Origin: Actinacidiphila cocklensis
Lineage (GTDB): Bacteria > Actinomycetota > Actinomycetes > Streptomycetales > Streptomycetaceae
NCBI RefSeq assembly: GCF_907177275.1
Contig: NZ_CAJSLV010000050.1
Coordinates: forward strand, 62,001-126,000
DNA: 64,000 nt
Reading direction: 5' to 3'
Under the pieces are notes generated by a model. It was given only the letters and a program-made list of their open reading frames with translations. It made no database searches and was not told the origin of the DNA. The translations under genes were made by a program, and so were the position numbers. Shown piece by piece: positions 53,418-62,034 of this stretch; position 1 is the stretch's first letter, and every line of letters begins with the position of its first letter.

Positions 53418-54164
53418 TTACGGCTGAGGCAGTGGTGCGGAGCGCACGATGCGAAATCCCACGTCGTCGATCCGGAAGGTGGGATGGCTGCGCCGCCGCA
53501 CCGACGCCCGGCAGCTCCAGTGCTCGTCGGCCCATCCACCGCCACGGAGCACCCGGTAGACCCCGTACACCTCGGCGTCGTAGACGTCCCAGCACCAGTC
53601 CCACACGTTGCCCAGCATGTCGTACAGGCCCCATGCGTTGGGCTGCTTGCCACCGACAGAGTGGATCCGCCCATCGGAATTGCCCTGGTACCAGGCGACC
53701 TCGTCGAGCAGGCCGTACCGCGGGCCAGTAGTGCCCGCACGGCAGGCGTGCTCCCATTCGGCCTCAGTCGGCAACCGGTACCCGTCCGCACAGGTGTCCC
53801 ACTCGGCCGTCTCGGCGTCGAAGCGCAGGTGATACGCGGGTGTCAGCCCCTCCCGCCGGGACAAGGCGTTACAGAACTGGACCGCGTCCCACCAAGAAAC
53901 ACCCTCGACCGGTAGCCGCTCGCCCCTGGCGCTGCTCGGCTGTCGGCCCGTGACTCGTGCGTACCAGGACTGCATGACCGGGAACGCCGACATCTGAAAC
54001 GGCGCGACCTCGACGGGCCAGCTGTTCCGCGTCCGCCGGTCCGACAGCATCACCGTTCCCGACGGGACCGCAACCATCTCGTTTCCTGCCCCCGCGTCCA
54101 CAACAAGCCACCCTACCGGCGTCTCCCACGGCGTCGGTGGCCGCGATGCTTCCCACGGCTGCAT
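53418..54164 (-). CDS. formylglycine-generating-enzyme-like (SUMF1 domain) protein
   Basis: A 248-residue protein of the FGE-sulfatase/SUMF1 fold. MVAVPSGTVMLSDRR, VEVAPFQMSAFPVMQSWYAR, LPVEGVSWWDAVQFCNALSR, YRLPTEAEWEHACRAG, NAWGLYDMLGNVWDWCWD, RVLRGGGWADEHW and the closing DDVGFRIVRS appear in normal order. At the position of the paired catalytic cysteines of true FGE only one is evident (SCRASVRRRS), and no sulfatase gene is nearby. It is therefore more likely a relative with another oxidising or structural role. Confidence 0.85.
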   Translation of the reverse strand: MQPWEASRPPTPWETPVGWLVVDAGAGNEMVAVPSGTVMLSDRRTRNSWPVEVAPFQMSAFPVMQSWYARVTGRQPSSARGERLPVEGVSWWDAVQFCNALSRREGLTPAYHLRFDAETAEWDTCADGYRLPTEAEWEHACRAGTTGPRYGLLDEVAWYQGNSDGRIHSVGGKQPNAWGLYDMLGNVWDWCWDVYDAEVYGVYRVLRGGGWADEHWSCRASVRRRSHPTFRIDDVGFRIVRSAPLPQP

Positions 54165-54240
54165 CGTGTGAGCCCCGGGCTGTGTCGTATGGCGTCGCTC
54201 CACCGATACCGCTTTCCCTCGGACGTCGTAGGGTTCGGGT

Positions 54241-54681
54241 GTGCTGAACCTCGTGCTCGATGCCATGGGAGGCCGCTTGGGTGCGGCGATGGCCGAGCGT
54301 ATGAATGACCGGCAGGCACGCCGGTTACGGGAGCGGATCGAGGAGGGCGCACCGTTCGCCGTTCCCTGCTCGCTGCGGTACTCGGACGAGAGCTGGTCCC
54401 GGTGGCGGCGCGGCCGGCTCATCGAGCGGGAAGCGCAGTTGGTCTTCCAGCCGCACTTCGGGAGCGGGGCGGAGGAGCAGCTGCTGCCTCCCGGTGCGGT
54501 ACGCGTGCTGCACGTCGGCGAGCCGGCGGCAGAAGGCGGAACGGCGCACAGCAGGGACTCTGTCGTCGCGCGGATCGAAGTCCAGGGCCTGCGCATGGAC
54601 CTCGTCCTGCCGGAGTGGAGCGTCCCGCGACTCCACGAAATGGCGGCGGAGGCCGCTCGGATGGAAAAGCCACACCCGTGA
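54241..54681 (+). CDS. hypothetical protein
   Basis: A 146-residue soluble protein. A helical N-terminus rich in Arg and Glu (AERMNDRQARRLRERIEEG) is followed by a beta-rich part: PFAVPCSLRYSDESWSRWRR, QLVFQPHFGSG and VVARIEVQGLRMDLVLPEW. The layout somewhat resembles actinobacterial PH-like DUF2550 proteins, but the resemblance is loose. GTG start 54241, divergent from the FGE-like gene by 76 bases. Confidence 0.65.
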   Translation: MLNLVLDAMGGRLGAAMAERMNDRQARRLRERIEEGAPFAVPCSLRYSDESWSRWRRGRLIEREAQLVFQPHFGSGAEEQLLPPGAVRVLHVGEPAAEGGTAHSRDSVVARIEVQGLRMDLVLPEWSVPRLHEMAAEAARMEKPHP

Positions 54682-54930
54682 CATGAGGGTCGGTCCCGCC
54701 GACACGGAGGACGGCGCCGAGCAGCCGTTGCCGACGCGGGCCACCCCCGGGATCGGGTGCCTGGCCGGATCTCGTCCGGGAACGGGGATGCCGACGTCCC
54801 TGACACCGGACGGCCCGCCCTGCGACCTGTTTGCCGAGGTCCTCGATGTCCTGGCCGAGGGCGGGATGCACGTCACGCCGGCGTGAGCCTGAACGGGTGC
54901 CGCTGTGCTGCGCTCGAGTGGGCGCGGGCG

Positions 54931-55674
54931 TCAGGTGACCGCGGAGGTCTCCCGCCACAGTGCGGCGAGGGCGGCGTCGCCGGTGAGGGTCGCCGCGTCG
55001 AGGGGCAGCCGATTCCACAGCATGAGGTAGAGGTCCTGCGCTCGGCCGGTCAGCTCGCAGTCGGCCGGGCCGTCCGCGGACCGCTCGGTGCGCGGGGCCG
55101 CGTCGGCCGAGAGCCGTACGGTCCATGCCGCGTCCGCGTCGGTCGGCCGCACACGCAGGGTGCGCGGGTGCTCGGCGCGCACGCGGCTGCGCGGGCGGGC
55201 GTGGAATCCGGTCAGCAACTCGTCGATGCCGTCGGCCGCGAAGACCGGGTCCAGTGTCGAGAGCTCCCCGCCGCGCGCCGACTCGGCGTCCACCCGGTGC
55301 ACCGCCGTCTCATGCGCCTGCCGCCGAGCCCAGAATGCCAACGGCGACGCCGCGGGCAGAACGGTCCAGCAGTCCGTCCCCTGGCCGGCCGCCCGCAGCG
55401 TAGCGATCAGGCGGGCGTGCCCGTCGAGGAACCAGGGCGGCAGCGCCGCGCCGGTCGGCTCCTCCGGCATCGGATCCTCCGGTACGGGCCCCGCCAGCCG
55501 CTCGGCCACGATGCGGGCCGCCCAGCGGTGGACGGTGCCGGTGTGCCGGACCAGGTCCCCGGTCGTCCACCCCGGACAGGTCGGAACGGAGGTGTGCTCG
55601 CCCGCCTTTGCGGCGGCGTCCGCGAGCAGTTCACCCTCCCGCTGCAGGTGGGTGAGGTAGTCGTTCGTGTGCAT
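54931..55674 (-). CDS. maleylpyruvate isomerase family mycothiol-dependent enzyme
   Basis: A 247-residue DinB-like four-helix protein. VPTCPGWTTGDLVRHTGTVH RW carries the first metal histidine and the PGW motif of the family. AFWARRQAHETAVHRVDAE carries the Glu/His ligands. The C-terminal MDMPI_C-like beta domain follows (LRVRPTDADAAWTVRL). Family members use mycothiol, the actinobacterial thiol, for isomerisation or S-transfer. The substrate is unknown. Confidence 0.9.
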   Translation of the reverse strand: MHTNDYLTHLQREGELLADAAAKAGEHTSVPTCPGWTTGDLVRHTGTVHRWAARIVAERLAGPVPEDPMPEEPTGAALPPWFLDGHARLIATLRAAGQGTDCWTVLPAASPLAFWARRQAHETAVHRVDAESARGGELSTLDPVFAADGIDELLTGFHARPRSRVRAEHPRTLRVRPTDADAAWTVRLSADAAPRTERSADGPADCELTGRAQDLYLMLWNRLPLDAATLTGDAALAALWRETSAVT

Positions 55675-55839
55675 GCCGCGGATTCTGCCCTGGCAGCGGC
55701 CCCGGCGTCATCTGCGGACTGCGTTCCCGGTCGTGGCGGCGGCCGCCGCGCAGACGCTGCTGGGCCAGGAGCGTGCCCAGCGGTGCTGGTGGGCGAAAAG
55801 CCGTTGCCCCGGGGCCTGTTGGGGCTGGTAGAAGGGGGC

Positions 55840-56322
55840 ATGGACGACGAGATCATGTCACCGGTCGAGCGGATGCTCGCGGAGCGCGCCTGCGAGCGCA
55901 TCATCGTGGAGTTCATCCACCGCCTCGACCTCGGCGACCCGGTGTCGGTGGCCGAGCTGTTCACGCCCGACGGTGTGTGGCGCTGGCCTTTCGGGGACCG
56001 GCGCGTCGAGGGGCGTGAGGCCCTGCGGGGGTACTTCGCCTCGCGCCCCGCGGACCGGCTGTCGCGTCGTCTGATGACGAACATCCTGGTCACGGTGGAG
56101 TCCGAGGGGACGGCGCGGGCCGTCTCGTACCTGACGACGTACCGGATCGACGGCTACTCGGGCGGGATGGTCGAGCCCAGGCTCCCGGTGAACGTCGGCC
56201 ACTACGAGGACATCTTCCGCAAGGTCGACGGCACTTGGCTGCTCGCAGGCCGCACCGTCTTCCTGCCCTTCGGCGGCGGAACGGAGCGGCTCCCGGCCGG
56301 GGATGCGTCCCCCCGGCCCTGA
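55840..56322 (+). CDS. SnoaL-like/NTF2 superfamily protein
   Basis: A 160-residue cone-fold protein. RACERIIVEFIHRLDLGDPV, SVAELFTPDGVWRWPFGD and GREALRGYFASRP match the SnoaL_4 pattern. TNILVTVESEGTARAVSYL and HYEDIFRKVDGTWLLAGRTV complete the sheet. Such proteins are small cyclases, isomerases or dehydratases; no catalytic assignment is possible here. ATG 55840 behind AAGGGGG. Confidence 0.85.
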   Translation: MDDEIMSPVERMLAERACERIIVEFIHRLDLGDPVSVAELFTPDGVWRWPFGDRRVEGREALRGYFASRPADRLSRRLMTNILVTVESEGTARAVSYLTTYRIDGYSGGMVEPRLPVNVGHYEDIFRKVDGTWLLAGRTVFLPFGGGTERLPAGDASPRP

Positions 56323-56362
56323 TGGACCGCCTTCGTCGTTCCACTCGACATCATATGCCGGT

Positions 56363-56380
56363 CACCGATATATATAGGTG
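56363..56380. promoter_or_regulatory. PadR operator overlapping the ribosome site
   Basis: CACCGATATATATAGGTG is an almost perfect 18-bp palindrome (one mismatched pair) ending two bases before the PadR ATG. It is strikingly AT-rich for this genome. Binding would block both promoter and ribosome site. Confidence 0.7.
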
Positions 56381-56382
56381 GC

Positions 56383-56739
56383 ATGACTGACCGACCGCTT
56401 CAGGAGCCGACGCTGCTCCTGCTCACCGCACTGGCCGACGAGCCCAGGCACGGCTACGGGCTGATCCAGGAGATCGACGCGATCTCGCAGGGCCGCGTGC
56501 GCATGCGCACCGGCACCCTCTACGGCGCGCTGGACCGGCTGCTCCAGCAGGGCCTGATCCAGGTCGAGCGGGAGGAGATCGTGGACGGCCGCGCCCGCAA
56601 GGTCTACGCCCTCGCCGAGGCCGGCCGTTCCGTGCTGGCCGCCGAGGCCGAGCGGCTGCGCGCCGTCGTCGACGAGGCGGAGCGGCGGCTGGCCGGCCAC
56701 CGCGCCCCCGCCACCCGGCCGAAGGGGGCGCTGGCATGA
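56383..56739 (+). CDS. PadR family transcriptional regulator
   Basis: A 118-residue winged-helix regulator. EPTLLLLTALADEPRHGYGL, MRTGTLYGALDRLLQQGLI and ARKVYALAEAGRSVLAAEA are the PadR signature, followed by a short C-terminal coiled-coil helix for dimerisation. It overlaps the downstream membrane-protein gene by 4 bp (ATGA). The palindrome at its start codon indicates autorepression. Efflux or membrane-stress genes are common PadR targets. Confidence 0.93.
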   Translation: MTDRPLQEPTLLLLTALADEPRHGYGLIQEIDAISQGRVRMRTGTLYGALDRLLQQGLIQVEREEIVDGRARKVYALAEAGRSVLAAEAERLRAVVDEAERRLAGHRAPATRPKGALA

Positions 56740-57650
56740 CGCAGCGACACCCGTCGCGCGCCCTGCGCTGGGCGCTGCGCCTCCACCCGGCCGCCTACCG
56801 CGCCGAGCACGGCGCCGAGCTGACCGCGATCCACGACCAGGCCACGCAGGGCGCGGGCCGGGCCGAGCGGCTGCGCGAGGCGTTCGACATCGCCGCCCAC
56901 GGCCTGCGGCAGCGCACAGGACTCGGCTCCGACCGGACCGCCGGTCAGATCCTGGCGCAGGCGGCCCCGCTGGCCGTCGCCCTCGCCATGGGCGGCAGCG
57001 TGATGAACCTGCTGTGGCTCCTCGCACCCGACGTGCGGACCCTGCCGCCGGACTCGCTGCCCAACGTCCTCGTCCTGACCGGCCAGTTCGTCGCGCCGCT
57101 GCTGTGGTTCGCGGTGCTCGCGGGCGTCTGGACCGGGCGCTGGGCCGCGGCCCGCGCCCTGGTCGTGCCCGCGACGCTGCTGCGGCTGTGCGACGTACCG
57201 CTGCTCCTGCTGACCCACTCGGGCGTCCGGGGCGACCACACGGGCATGGCGCTGAACGTGGTCGTGCCGCTGCTCACCGCCGCGGTCGTCCTTGCCGCGC
57301 CCAGGGACCTGCTCGGCTCGTCCTCGTCGCAGCGCACCGCCGTCGCGGGTACCACCGCGCTGGCCGTCCTGGTGTGGGGTGCGCAGTTCGCCACCGCCTT
57401 CCAGTACCTGCCGCCGGGCGGACCCCGTACCACCCACACGCTGTGGGCCGCGGTGCTCGCGGTGGCCCTGCTGTGCTGGAGACGCGACCGGCCGGCCGCC
57501 GCGGGCCTGGCGGTGGCGGTGCTCCCGGTCGTCGTGCAGTCGACGGTCCCGCTGCTGCTCCCGCTCTCCGCCTTCGGCGAGGGCGCCCTGCTCATGGTCC
57601 TGCTCAGCGCGGCCGCGCCGCTGCTGCGTGCCCGCCGGCGCCACGCGTAA
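56736..57650 (+). CDS. multi-pass membrane protein coupled to PadR
   Basis: A 304-residue protein. The N-terminal 75 residues are cytoplasmic (LRLHPAAYRAEHGAELTAIH, REAFDIAAHGLRQRTGLGS), an arrangement seen in PadR-linked membrane proteins. Seven or so hydrophobic helices follow from AAPLAVALAMGGSVMNLLWL to GALLMVLLSAAAPLL. ATGA overlap with padR means coupled translation. The function is unknown, and it is probably the regulated target or co-sensor. Confidence 0.8.
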   Translation: MTQRHPSRALRWALRLHPAAYRAEHGAELTAIHDQATQGAGRAERLREAFDIAAHGLRQRTGLGSDRTAGQILAQAAPLAVALAMGGSVMNLLWLLAPDVRTLPPDSLPNVLVLTGQFVAPLLWFAVLAGVWTGRWAAARALVVPATLLRLCDVPLLLLTHSGVRGDHTGMALNVVVPLLTAAVVLAAPRDLLGSSSSQRTAVAGTTALAVLVWGAQFATAFQYLPPGGPRTTHTLWAAVLAVALLCWRRDRPAAAGLAVAVLPVVVQSTVPLLLPLSAFGEGALLMVLLSAAAPLLRARRRHA

Positions 57651-57690
57651 CGCCCCGTTCCGCCCAGGAAACCCCGACCCAGGAGGCTCC

Positions 57691-58890
57691 ATGTCCCGCA
57701 CGCCGTCCGCCGGCAGCCACCGGACGACCCGCCGAGCCGTGCTGGCCGCCGCGGCCGCTCTGTCGGTCTCCCCCGCCGCCCGCGCGTCGGCGGCTGCTCC
57801 CCCGGCCCCGACCGCACCGCGGCTCGCGCTGCCCGCTCCCACCGGGCCGTACCGGGTGGGCACGGTCTCCCTGCACCTGGTCGACCCCTCGCGCCCCGAC
57901 CCGGTGGCGGGACCCGGGCGCTCCCGCGAGCTGATGGCGAGCCTCTGGTACCCCGCCCGGGGCGCGGGGCGCCATCCGCGAGCGCCGTGGATGGCCGCGG
58001 CACCGCTGCGCGAACTCCTCACGTACTCGGGCTTCCCCGCCGGCCTCGCCGCGTCGCCGCTCACGTCGGGCCATGAGGGCGCCCCGGTGCTGCGGCACGG
58101 CGGGCGGCTGCCCGTCGTCGTGTTCTCGCACGCCGCGCACGACCACCGCGGCGATAACACCGTCATCGTCCAGGAACTCGCCAGCCACGGCTACGCGGTC
58201 GTCACGGTGGACCACACGAACGACGCCTTCACCCAGTTCCCCGACGGCCGGGTCTCCGTGCCCAGCCAGGACCCGAGGTACGGCCTGACGCCAGGGGACT
58301 TCGCGGCGGACGTCAGGTTCGTCCTCGACCGGGTCGAGGACCTCGACGCAGGGCGCAATCCCGACGCCGGGCACCGGACGCTGCCGGCCGGCCTGCGCGG
58401 CGCCCTCGACCTCGGCCGCGTCGGCGTGTTCGGCTCGTCGAAGGGCGGTACGGCGGCGGCGCGGGTCATGTACGACGATCCGCGGGTTCGGGCGGGGCTG
58501 AGCCTCGACGGCCCGATGGAGATGCAACCGGCCTTCACCGCCGACCTGTACCGGCCCTTCATGCTGATGACCGCCGACTACACCCGGGCGGCGCAGCCGG
58601 CCGTCGCCAACCTGTGGTCGCACCTGCGGGGCTGGCGGCTCGACGTCCGGGCGGCCGGCGCGGTCCACGCGTCCTACAGCGACTACCAGGTGCTGATCCC
58701 GCAACTGGCGCAGCCGGCCGGGATGAGCGAGGAAGACGTCCGGAGCTGGATCGGCACCCTCGATCCCGCCCGCGGTGTACGCATCCAGCAGGCGTACCCC
58801 CTGGCCTTCTTCGACCGCCACCTCCGCCGCCGGGGCCACCTCCTCGACGGCCCGAGCCCGGCCTTCCCCGAGGTGACGTTCGCGCCCTAG
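57691..58890 (+). CDS. Tat-exported alpha/beta hydrolase (PAF-acetylhydrolase/lipase-like)
   Basis: A 399-residue exported esterase. The Tat signal HRTTRRAVLAAAAALS is followed by an Ala-rich cleavage region at about 36. SLWYPARGAG and VVVFSHAAHDHRGDN form the oxyanion part. GVFGSSKGG is the nucleophile elbow (second Ser), LSLDGPM the acid strand and VHASYSDY the histidine. This is the chlorophyllase/PAF-acetylhydrolase branch. Strong AGGAGG site before ATG 57691. It follows the PadR pair by 40 bases and may belong to the same operon. Confidence 0.87.
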   Translation: MSRTPSAGSHRTTRRAVLAAAAALSVSPAARASAAAPPAPTAPRLALPAPTGPYRVGTVSLHLVDPSRPDPVAGPGRSRELMASLWYPARGAGRHPRAPWMAAAPLRELLTYSGFPAGLAASPLTSGHEGAPVLRHGGRLPVVVFSHAAHDHRGDNTVIVQELASHGYAVVTVDHTNDAFTQFPDGRVSVPSQDPRYGLTPGDFAADVRFVLDRVEDLDAGRNPDAGHRTLPAGLRGALDLGRVGVFGSSKGGTAAARVMYDDPRVRAGLSLDGPMEMQPAFTADLYRPFMLMTADYTRAAQPAVANLWSHLRGWRLDVRAAGAVHASYSDYQVLIPQLAQPAGMSEEDVRSWIGTLDPARGVRIQQAYPLAFFDRHLRRRGHLLDGPSPAFPEVTFAP

Positions 58891-59102
58891 GTGTATTGCC
58901 CGGTGAGCCGGGGTTCGCGCCCTGGACGACCTGCCAGCCCGACCCGGGACCCCGGTCGAGATGCTGGACGCCCTGTCCTCGCAGTGTCGCGACCGCCGTG
59001 GCGCCGGTGTCGAGTTCTGCCGCGTAGGAACCGTGGACGACGAACTGCGTCAGCTTGCGGTCGAGCGCGTGCGACGAGGCGCGAAGACGGTCGAAGCGTG
59101 CG

Positions 59103-60068
59103 TCACGACGGACCGGCCCGCGCAGGCAGCGCACCGTGGACCCCGTCCGTGCGGGCGACCGGGAAGCACGTCCCCGCCGCGGCGAACGCGTCGGTGATCG
59201 GCGTGATGAGCGAGGCCAAACGGTGGGCACCCGCGTCGCCTATCGGCGCCCATAGTGCGGCACAGAGCTCGTCCGTATCCGCCTCGATCCGCTCGCGCGC
59301 CGCGCTGCCGGCGCCGGTGACAAGGGCGTTGGAGTCGAGCCAACCGCGTGCGGTGAGACGTGCCGTCGCCGCGCCCCATTCCTCGTCGTTCCACTGGCGG
59401 GTCGCCCGCGCGAGAGCCGTCGGGAGGCGACCCGTCGCAGTGTGCAGAACGAGGCAGTCGCACGGCCCGAGGCCGTTCTCGGCGAGCACGACGAGATGGG
59501 CGTCGCCGCGCCACTCGCGCGCCACCGTGATCTGCTGCCACAGGGCGACGAGGGGATCGGACGGAAGCGCGACCGAGGCGTTCGCGGCGGCCAGCACCTT
59601 GCCGGCGTAGCCGGCACCGGCGACGACCGGATCGATCAGCGAGCGCGCCTCGGCGAGTCGGTCGACCGTGAGGTGCACGCCGACGCGCCGCATCGCCCAC
59701 CCGGCGGCCAGGAAGCGGGCGGCCTGCCACCGATCGGGCGGCGCGACGTCCCACACACCCGCCATGGCCCGCACCGCCCGCGGGCTGAAATTGTAGAAGG
59801 CCGCGAGCGTGACCTGCCACGGAACCGCGCCCATCGCGGCCGACCGGAAGGCCAGGTACGCCGGTCCGCGGCTGGTCACGCCGAGTGCTGCCGCTTCCTG
59901 CGCACTCTCGGGGACGAGGTAGATGAACTGGTGGGCGGCGCTGACGGCGCGGCTGACGTGGCGGACGGCGCGCAGGCCGGTCGGGCCGTCGCCGGGGCGG
60001 GCGGCGTGGGGAAGCTCGCCGAGCTGCATCGCGGTCGTTTCTCCAGGGAGCCCGGGCGGCGCCGTCAC
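59103..60068 (-). CDS. SCO6745 family protein
   Basis: A 321-residue protein matching the SCO6745 family: AHQFIYLVPESAQEAAALGV, YLAFRSAAMGAVPWQVTLAA FYNFSPRAV, WQQITVAREWRGDAHL and RATRQWNDEEWGAATARLTA, ending with a helical IEADTDELCAALWAPIGD segment. The second half looks like a degenerate MarR-type winged helix. The biochemical role is unknown. GTG 60068 overlaps the TGA of the PEBP gene (GTGA), which supports this start; ATG 60029 is an alternative. Confidence 0.85.
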   Translation of the reverse strand: MTAPPGLPGETTAMQLGELPHAARPGDGPTGLRAVRHVSRAVSAAHQFIYLVPESAQEAAALGVTSRGPAYLAFRSAAMGAVPWQVTLAAFYNFSPRAVRAMAGVWDVAPPDRWQAARFLAAGWAMRRVGVHLTVDRLAEARSLIDPVVAGAGYAGKVLAAANASVALPSDPLVALWQQITVAREWRGDAHLVVLAENGLGPCDCLVLHTATGRLPTALARATRQWNDEEWGAATARLTARGWLDSNALVTGAGSAARERIEADTDELCAALWAPIGDAGAHRLASLITPITDAFAAAGTCFPVARTDGVHGALPARAGPS

Positions 60069-60598
60069 GCGGATGTTTCGGCAGTGGCGATCAATACCGC
60101 GCGTCCGAGGGTGTGACCGGACATGGTGAAGCCGAGGACGGCCGGGGTGGCGTCGGCGGGGACGCCGATGGATGCGACGTCAAGGGCGTGGACGACGACG
60201 AAGTACCGGTGCGGGCCGTGCCCGGCCGGCGGGGCGGCGCCGATGAAGCGGGCTGCGCGGGCGTCGTTGGGCAGTTGGTAGGCGCCGTCGGGCAGGCACG
60301 AGCCGACATCGTCGCCGGCGCCCTCGGGCAGTTCGGTGGTGGTGGCGGGTATGTCGACGACCGCCCAGTGCCAGAAACCCGATCCGGTGGGAGCGTCGGG
60401 GTCGTAGACGGTGACGGCGTAGCTCTTGGTTTCGCTGGGGGCGCCACCCCACGACAGCTGCGGAGAGATGTCCTTCCCGCCGGGCAGGCCGGAGGCGTGC
60501 TGCTGGAGCGGCCAGGCCGCTCCAGCGGTGACGTTGCTGCTGCTGACGGTGAAGGACGCCGCTTCCGGGAGGCGGGCGAAGGGGTCGTTGGCGTTCAC
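60065..60598 (-). CDS. YbhB/YbcL-type phosphatidylethanolamine-binding-like protein (PEBP)
   Basis: A 177-residue protein with PEBP motifs: SPQLSWGGAPSETKSYAVTV YDPDAPTGSGFWHWAVVDIP (DPDAP and HW) and PPAGHGPHRYFVVVHALD (GxHRY). These form the anion-binding pocket. It is cytoplasmic. First gene of a two-gene operon with the SCO6745 gene. It is divergent from a GntR regulator with a palindrome between, so probably controlled by it. Confidence 0.92.
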   Translation of the reverse strand: MNANDPFARLPEAASFTVSSSNVTAGAAWPLQQHASGLPGGKDISPQLSWGGAPSETKSYAVTVYDPDAPTGSGFWHWAVVDIPATTTELPEGAGDDVGSCLPDGAYQLPNDARAARFIGAAPPAGHGPHRYFVVVHALDVASIGVPADATPAVLGFTMSGHTLGRAVLIATAETSA

Positions 60599-60649
60599 AG
60601 TGATCTTCCTTCCCTCATTGACGCTGCTTCAGAATCGACAGTAACACAG

Positions 60650-60661
60650 ATAATCGATTAT
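60650..60661. promoter_or_regulatory. GntR-type palindromic operator
   Basis: ATAATCGATTAT is a perfect 12-bp AT-rich palindrome in the 88-bp gap between the divergent PEBP and GntR genes, 25 bp before the GntR ATG. Confidence 0.6.
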
Positions 60662-60686
60662 TGGCCGGATCGTCTATGCTTGCGTC

Positions 60687-61388
60687 ATGACTGGCATGCC
60701 TCACGCCCCCGCTCCCCCGGGGAAGCAGATGCTTTCCGAGCAGGTCTACGCACACCTGCAGGGCGCGATCATGCGCGGGGACTACGCCCCGGGTGACGCC
60801 CTCAAACCGCAGGACCTCGCCAGGGAACAGGGCGTAAGCCTCGCCGTCACGCGCGAGGCGCTCGTGCGGCTGGTCGGCGAGGGGCTCGCCGACCGGCTGC
60901 CCAACCGCGGATTCGCCGTCCCGTCCTTCTCCGACCGCCGCTGGCAGGAGATCGCGGAAGCACGCAGGACCATCGAGCCGGTCGTACTGCGCATGTCCAT
61001 CGAGCGCGGCGACGTCGACTGGGAGGCCCGCGTGCGCGCCGCCCACCATCGCCTGGTGCGCACGCCGGCGTTCGTGCCGAAAGAGGGCGAGCACTACACC
61101 GACGCCTGGGCCGAGGCCCACAGGGTCTTCCACCGCACGCTGCTGGAGGGGTGCGGCAACCACGCCCTGCTGGAGACCTTCGACCGGTTGTGGACCGCAA
61201 GCGAACTGGCACGCCGTTGGGCAGCGCACCGCAACCCCGATCGGGACGGCGTCAAGGAACACCGCAGGCTGGAGGAGGCGGCGCTGGACCGCGACGCCGA
61301 CACCGCAGCCGCGGTCCTGGTTCAGCACCTCACCCTGACCGCGGCCGCTCTGATCGACGATTCCCGTCAACCCGCCCAACAGGGCTGA
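60687..61388 (+). CDS. GntR family regulator (FadR/FCD type)
   Basis: A 233-residue regulator. The N-terminal wHTH reads LSEQVYAHLQGAIMRGDYAP GDALKPQDLAREQGVSLAVT REALVRLVGEGL. The C-terminal all-helical FCD domain carries the metal-binding pattern WAEAHRVFHRTLLEGCGN and KEHRRLEEAALDRDADTAAA (D/H...H...H). It is divergent from the PEBP/SCO6745 operon across the ATAATCGATTAT palindrome. The effector is likely a small carboxylate. Confidence 0.92.
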   Translation: MTGMPHAPAPPGKQMLSEQVYAHLQGAIMRGDYAPGDALKPQDLAREQGVSLAVTREALVRLVGEGLADRLPNRGFAVPSFSDRRWQEIAEARRTIEPVVLRMSIERGDVDWEARVRAAHHRLVRTPAFVPKEGEHYTDAWAEAHRVFHRTLLEGCGNHALLETFDRLWTASELARRWAAHRNPDRDGVKEHRRLEEAALDRDADTAAAVLVQHLTLTAAALIDDSRQPAQQG

Positions 61389-61520
61389 GACCTGCAAGGT
61401 TCACCGGGTTGAGCGGCTGCACCGCCCGGCCCAGCCGTCGCATCGGACGGAAGTGGCGGACGCAGGAGTGCTCCCTGGACCGGGCAGCCGACACCCTCGC
61501 GCGATTGCTCGCCGAAGCGG

Positions 61521-61946
61521 TCAGTGTCCGGTGATGTGGGCTGCCAGGCGGGACAGCAGGGCAACGGACTCGCTCAGTCGCCGCTGTTCCTCGGGGGCGA
61601 AGGTCTCGCGGATGGCGGCGCCGAGGGCGCCCGCGCGGCCGGCACGTTCCCGCTGGAGGCGGGAGAGGCCCGCCCCGGTGATGTGCAGCAGGAGCTTGCG
61701 GGCGTCGTCGGGATGCCGCTCGCTGCGGACCAGGCCGGCCGCGGAGAGATCTTTGACCGACTTGGCGGCCGACTGGTGCGTGACGCCGCGCAGGCGAGCG
61801 AGGTCAGCCGTGGTCAACGGGCCGCCGCGGTCGAGGAATCCGAGAATGGCGGCCTCACCGGGAGGCATGGTGTCCGCGGCTCGTACCGCCCGGACCAGCT
61901 CACCGAGCGACCGTCGCAGCTCCTCGGCCAGCGCGTCTTCGTCCAT
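61521..61946 (-). CDS. MarR family transcriptional regulator
   Basis: A 141-residue winged-helix protein. AILGFLDRGGPLTTADLARL RGVTHQSAAKSVKDLSAAGL is the recognition part, and ERHPDDARKLLLHITGAGLS is the wing with its conserved DxR. It is divergent from the MBL-fold gene with a TTGTACA inverted repeat between, and is probably a repressor of both. Confidence 0.92.
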   Translation of the reverse strand: MDEDALAEELRRSLGELVRAVRAADTMPPGEAAILGFLDRGGPLTTADLARLRGVTHQSAAKSVKDLSAAGLVRSERHPDDARKLLLHITGAGLSRLQRERAGRAGALGAAIRETFAPEEQRRLSESVALLSRLAAHITGH

Positions 61947-61978
61947 GGGGGCATCCTACCCAGACTCCTGCTACCTAC

Positions 61979-61999
61979 TTGTACAGTCTTGTTGTACAA
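61979..61999. promoter_or_regulatory. MarR-type inverted repeat
   Basis: TTGTACA, 7 bases, TGTACAA: a perfect 7-bp inverted repeat in the gap between the divergent MarR and MBL-fold genes. Confidence 0.7.
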
Positions 62000-62034
62000 A
62001 TGAGTGACAGTAAAGACGAAAGGACGTGCCGGTC

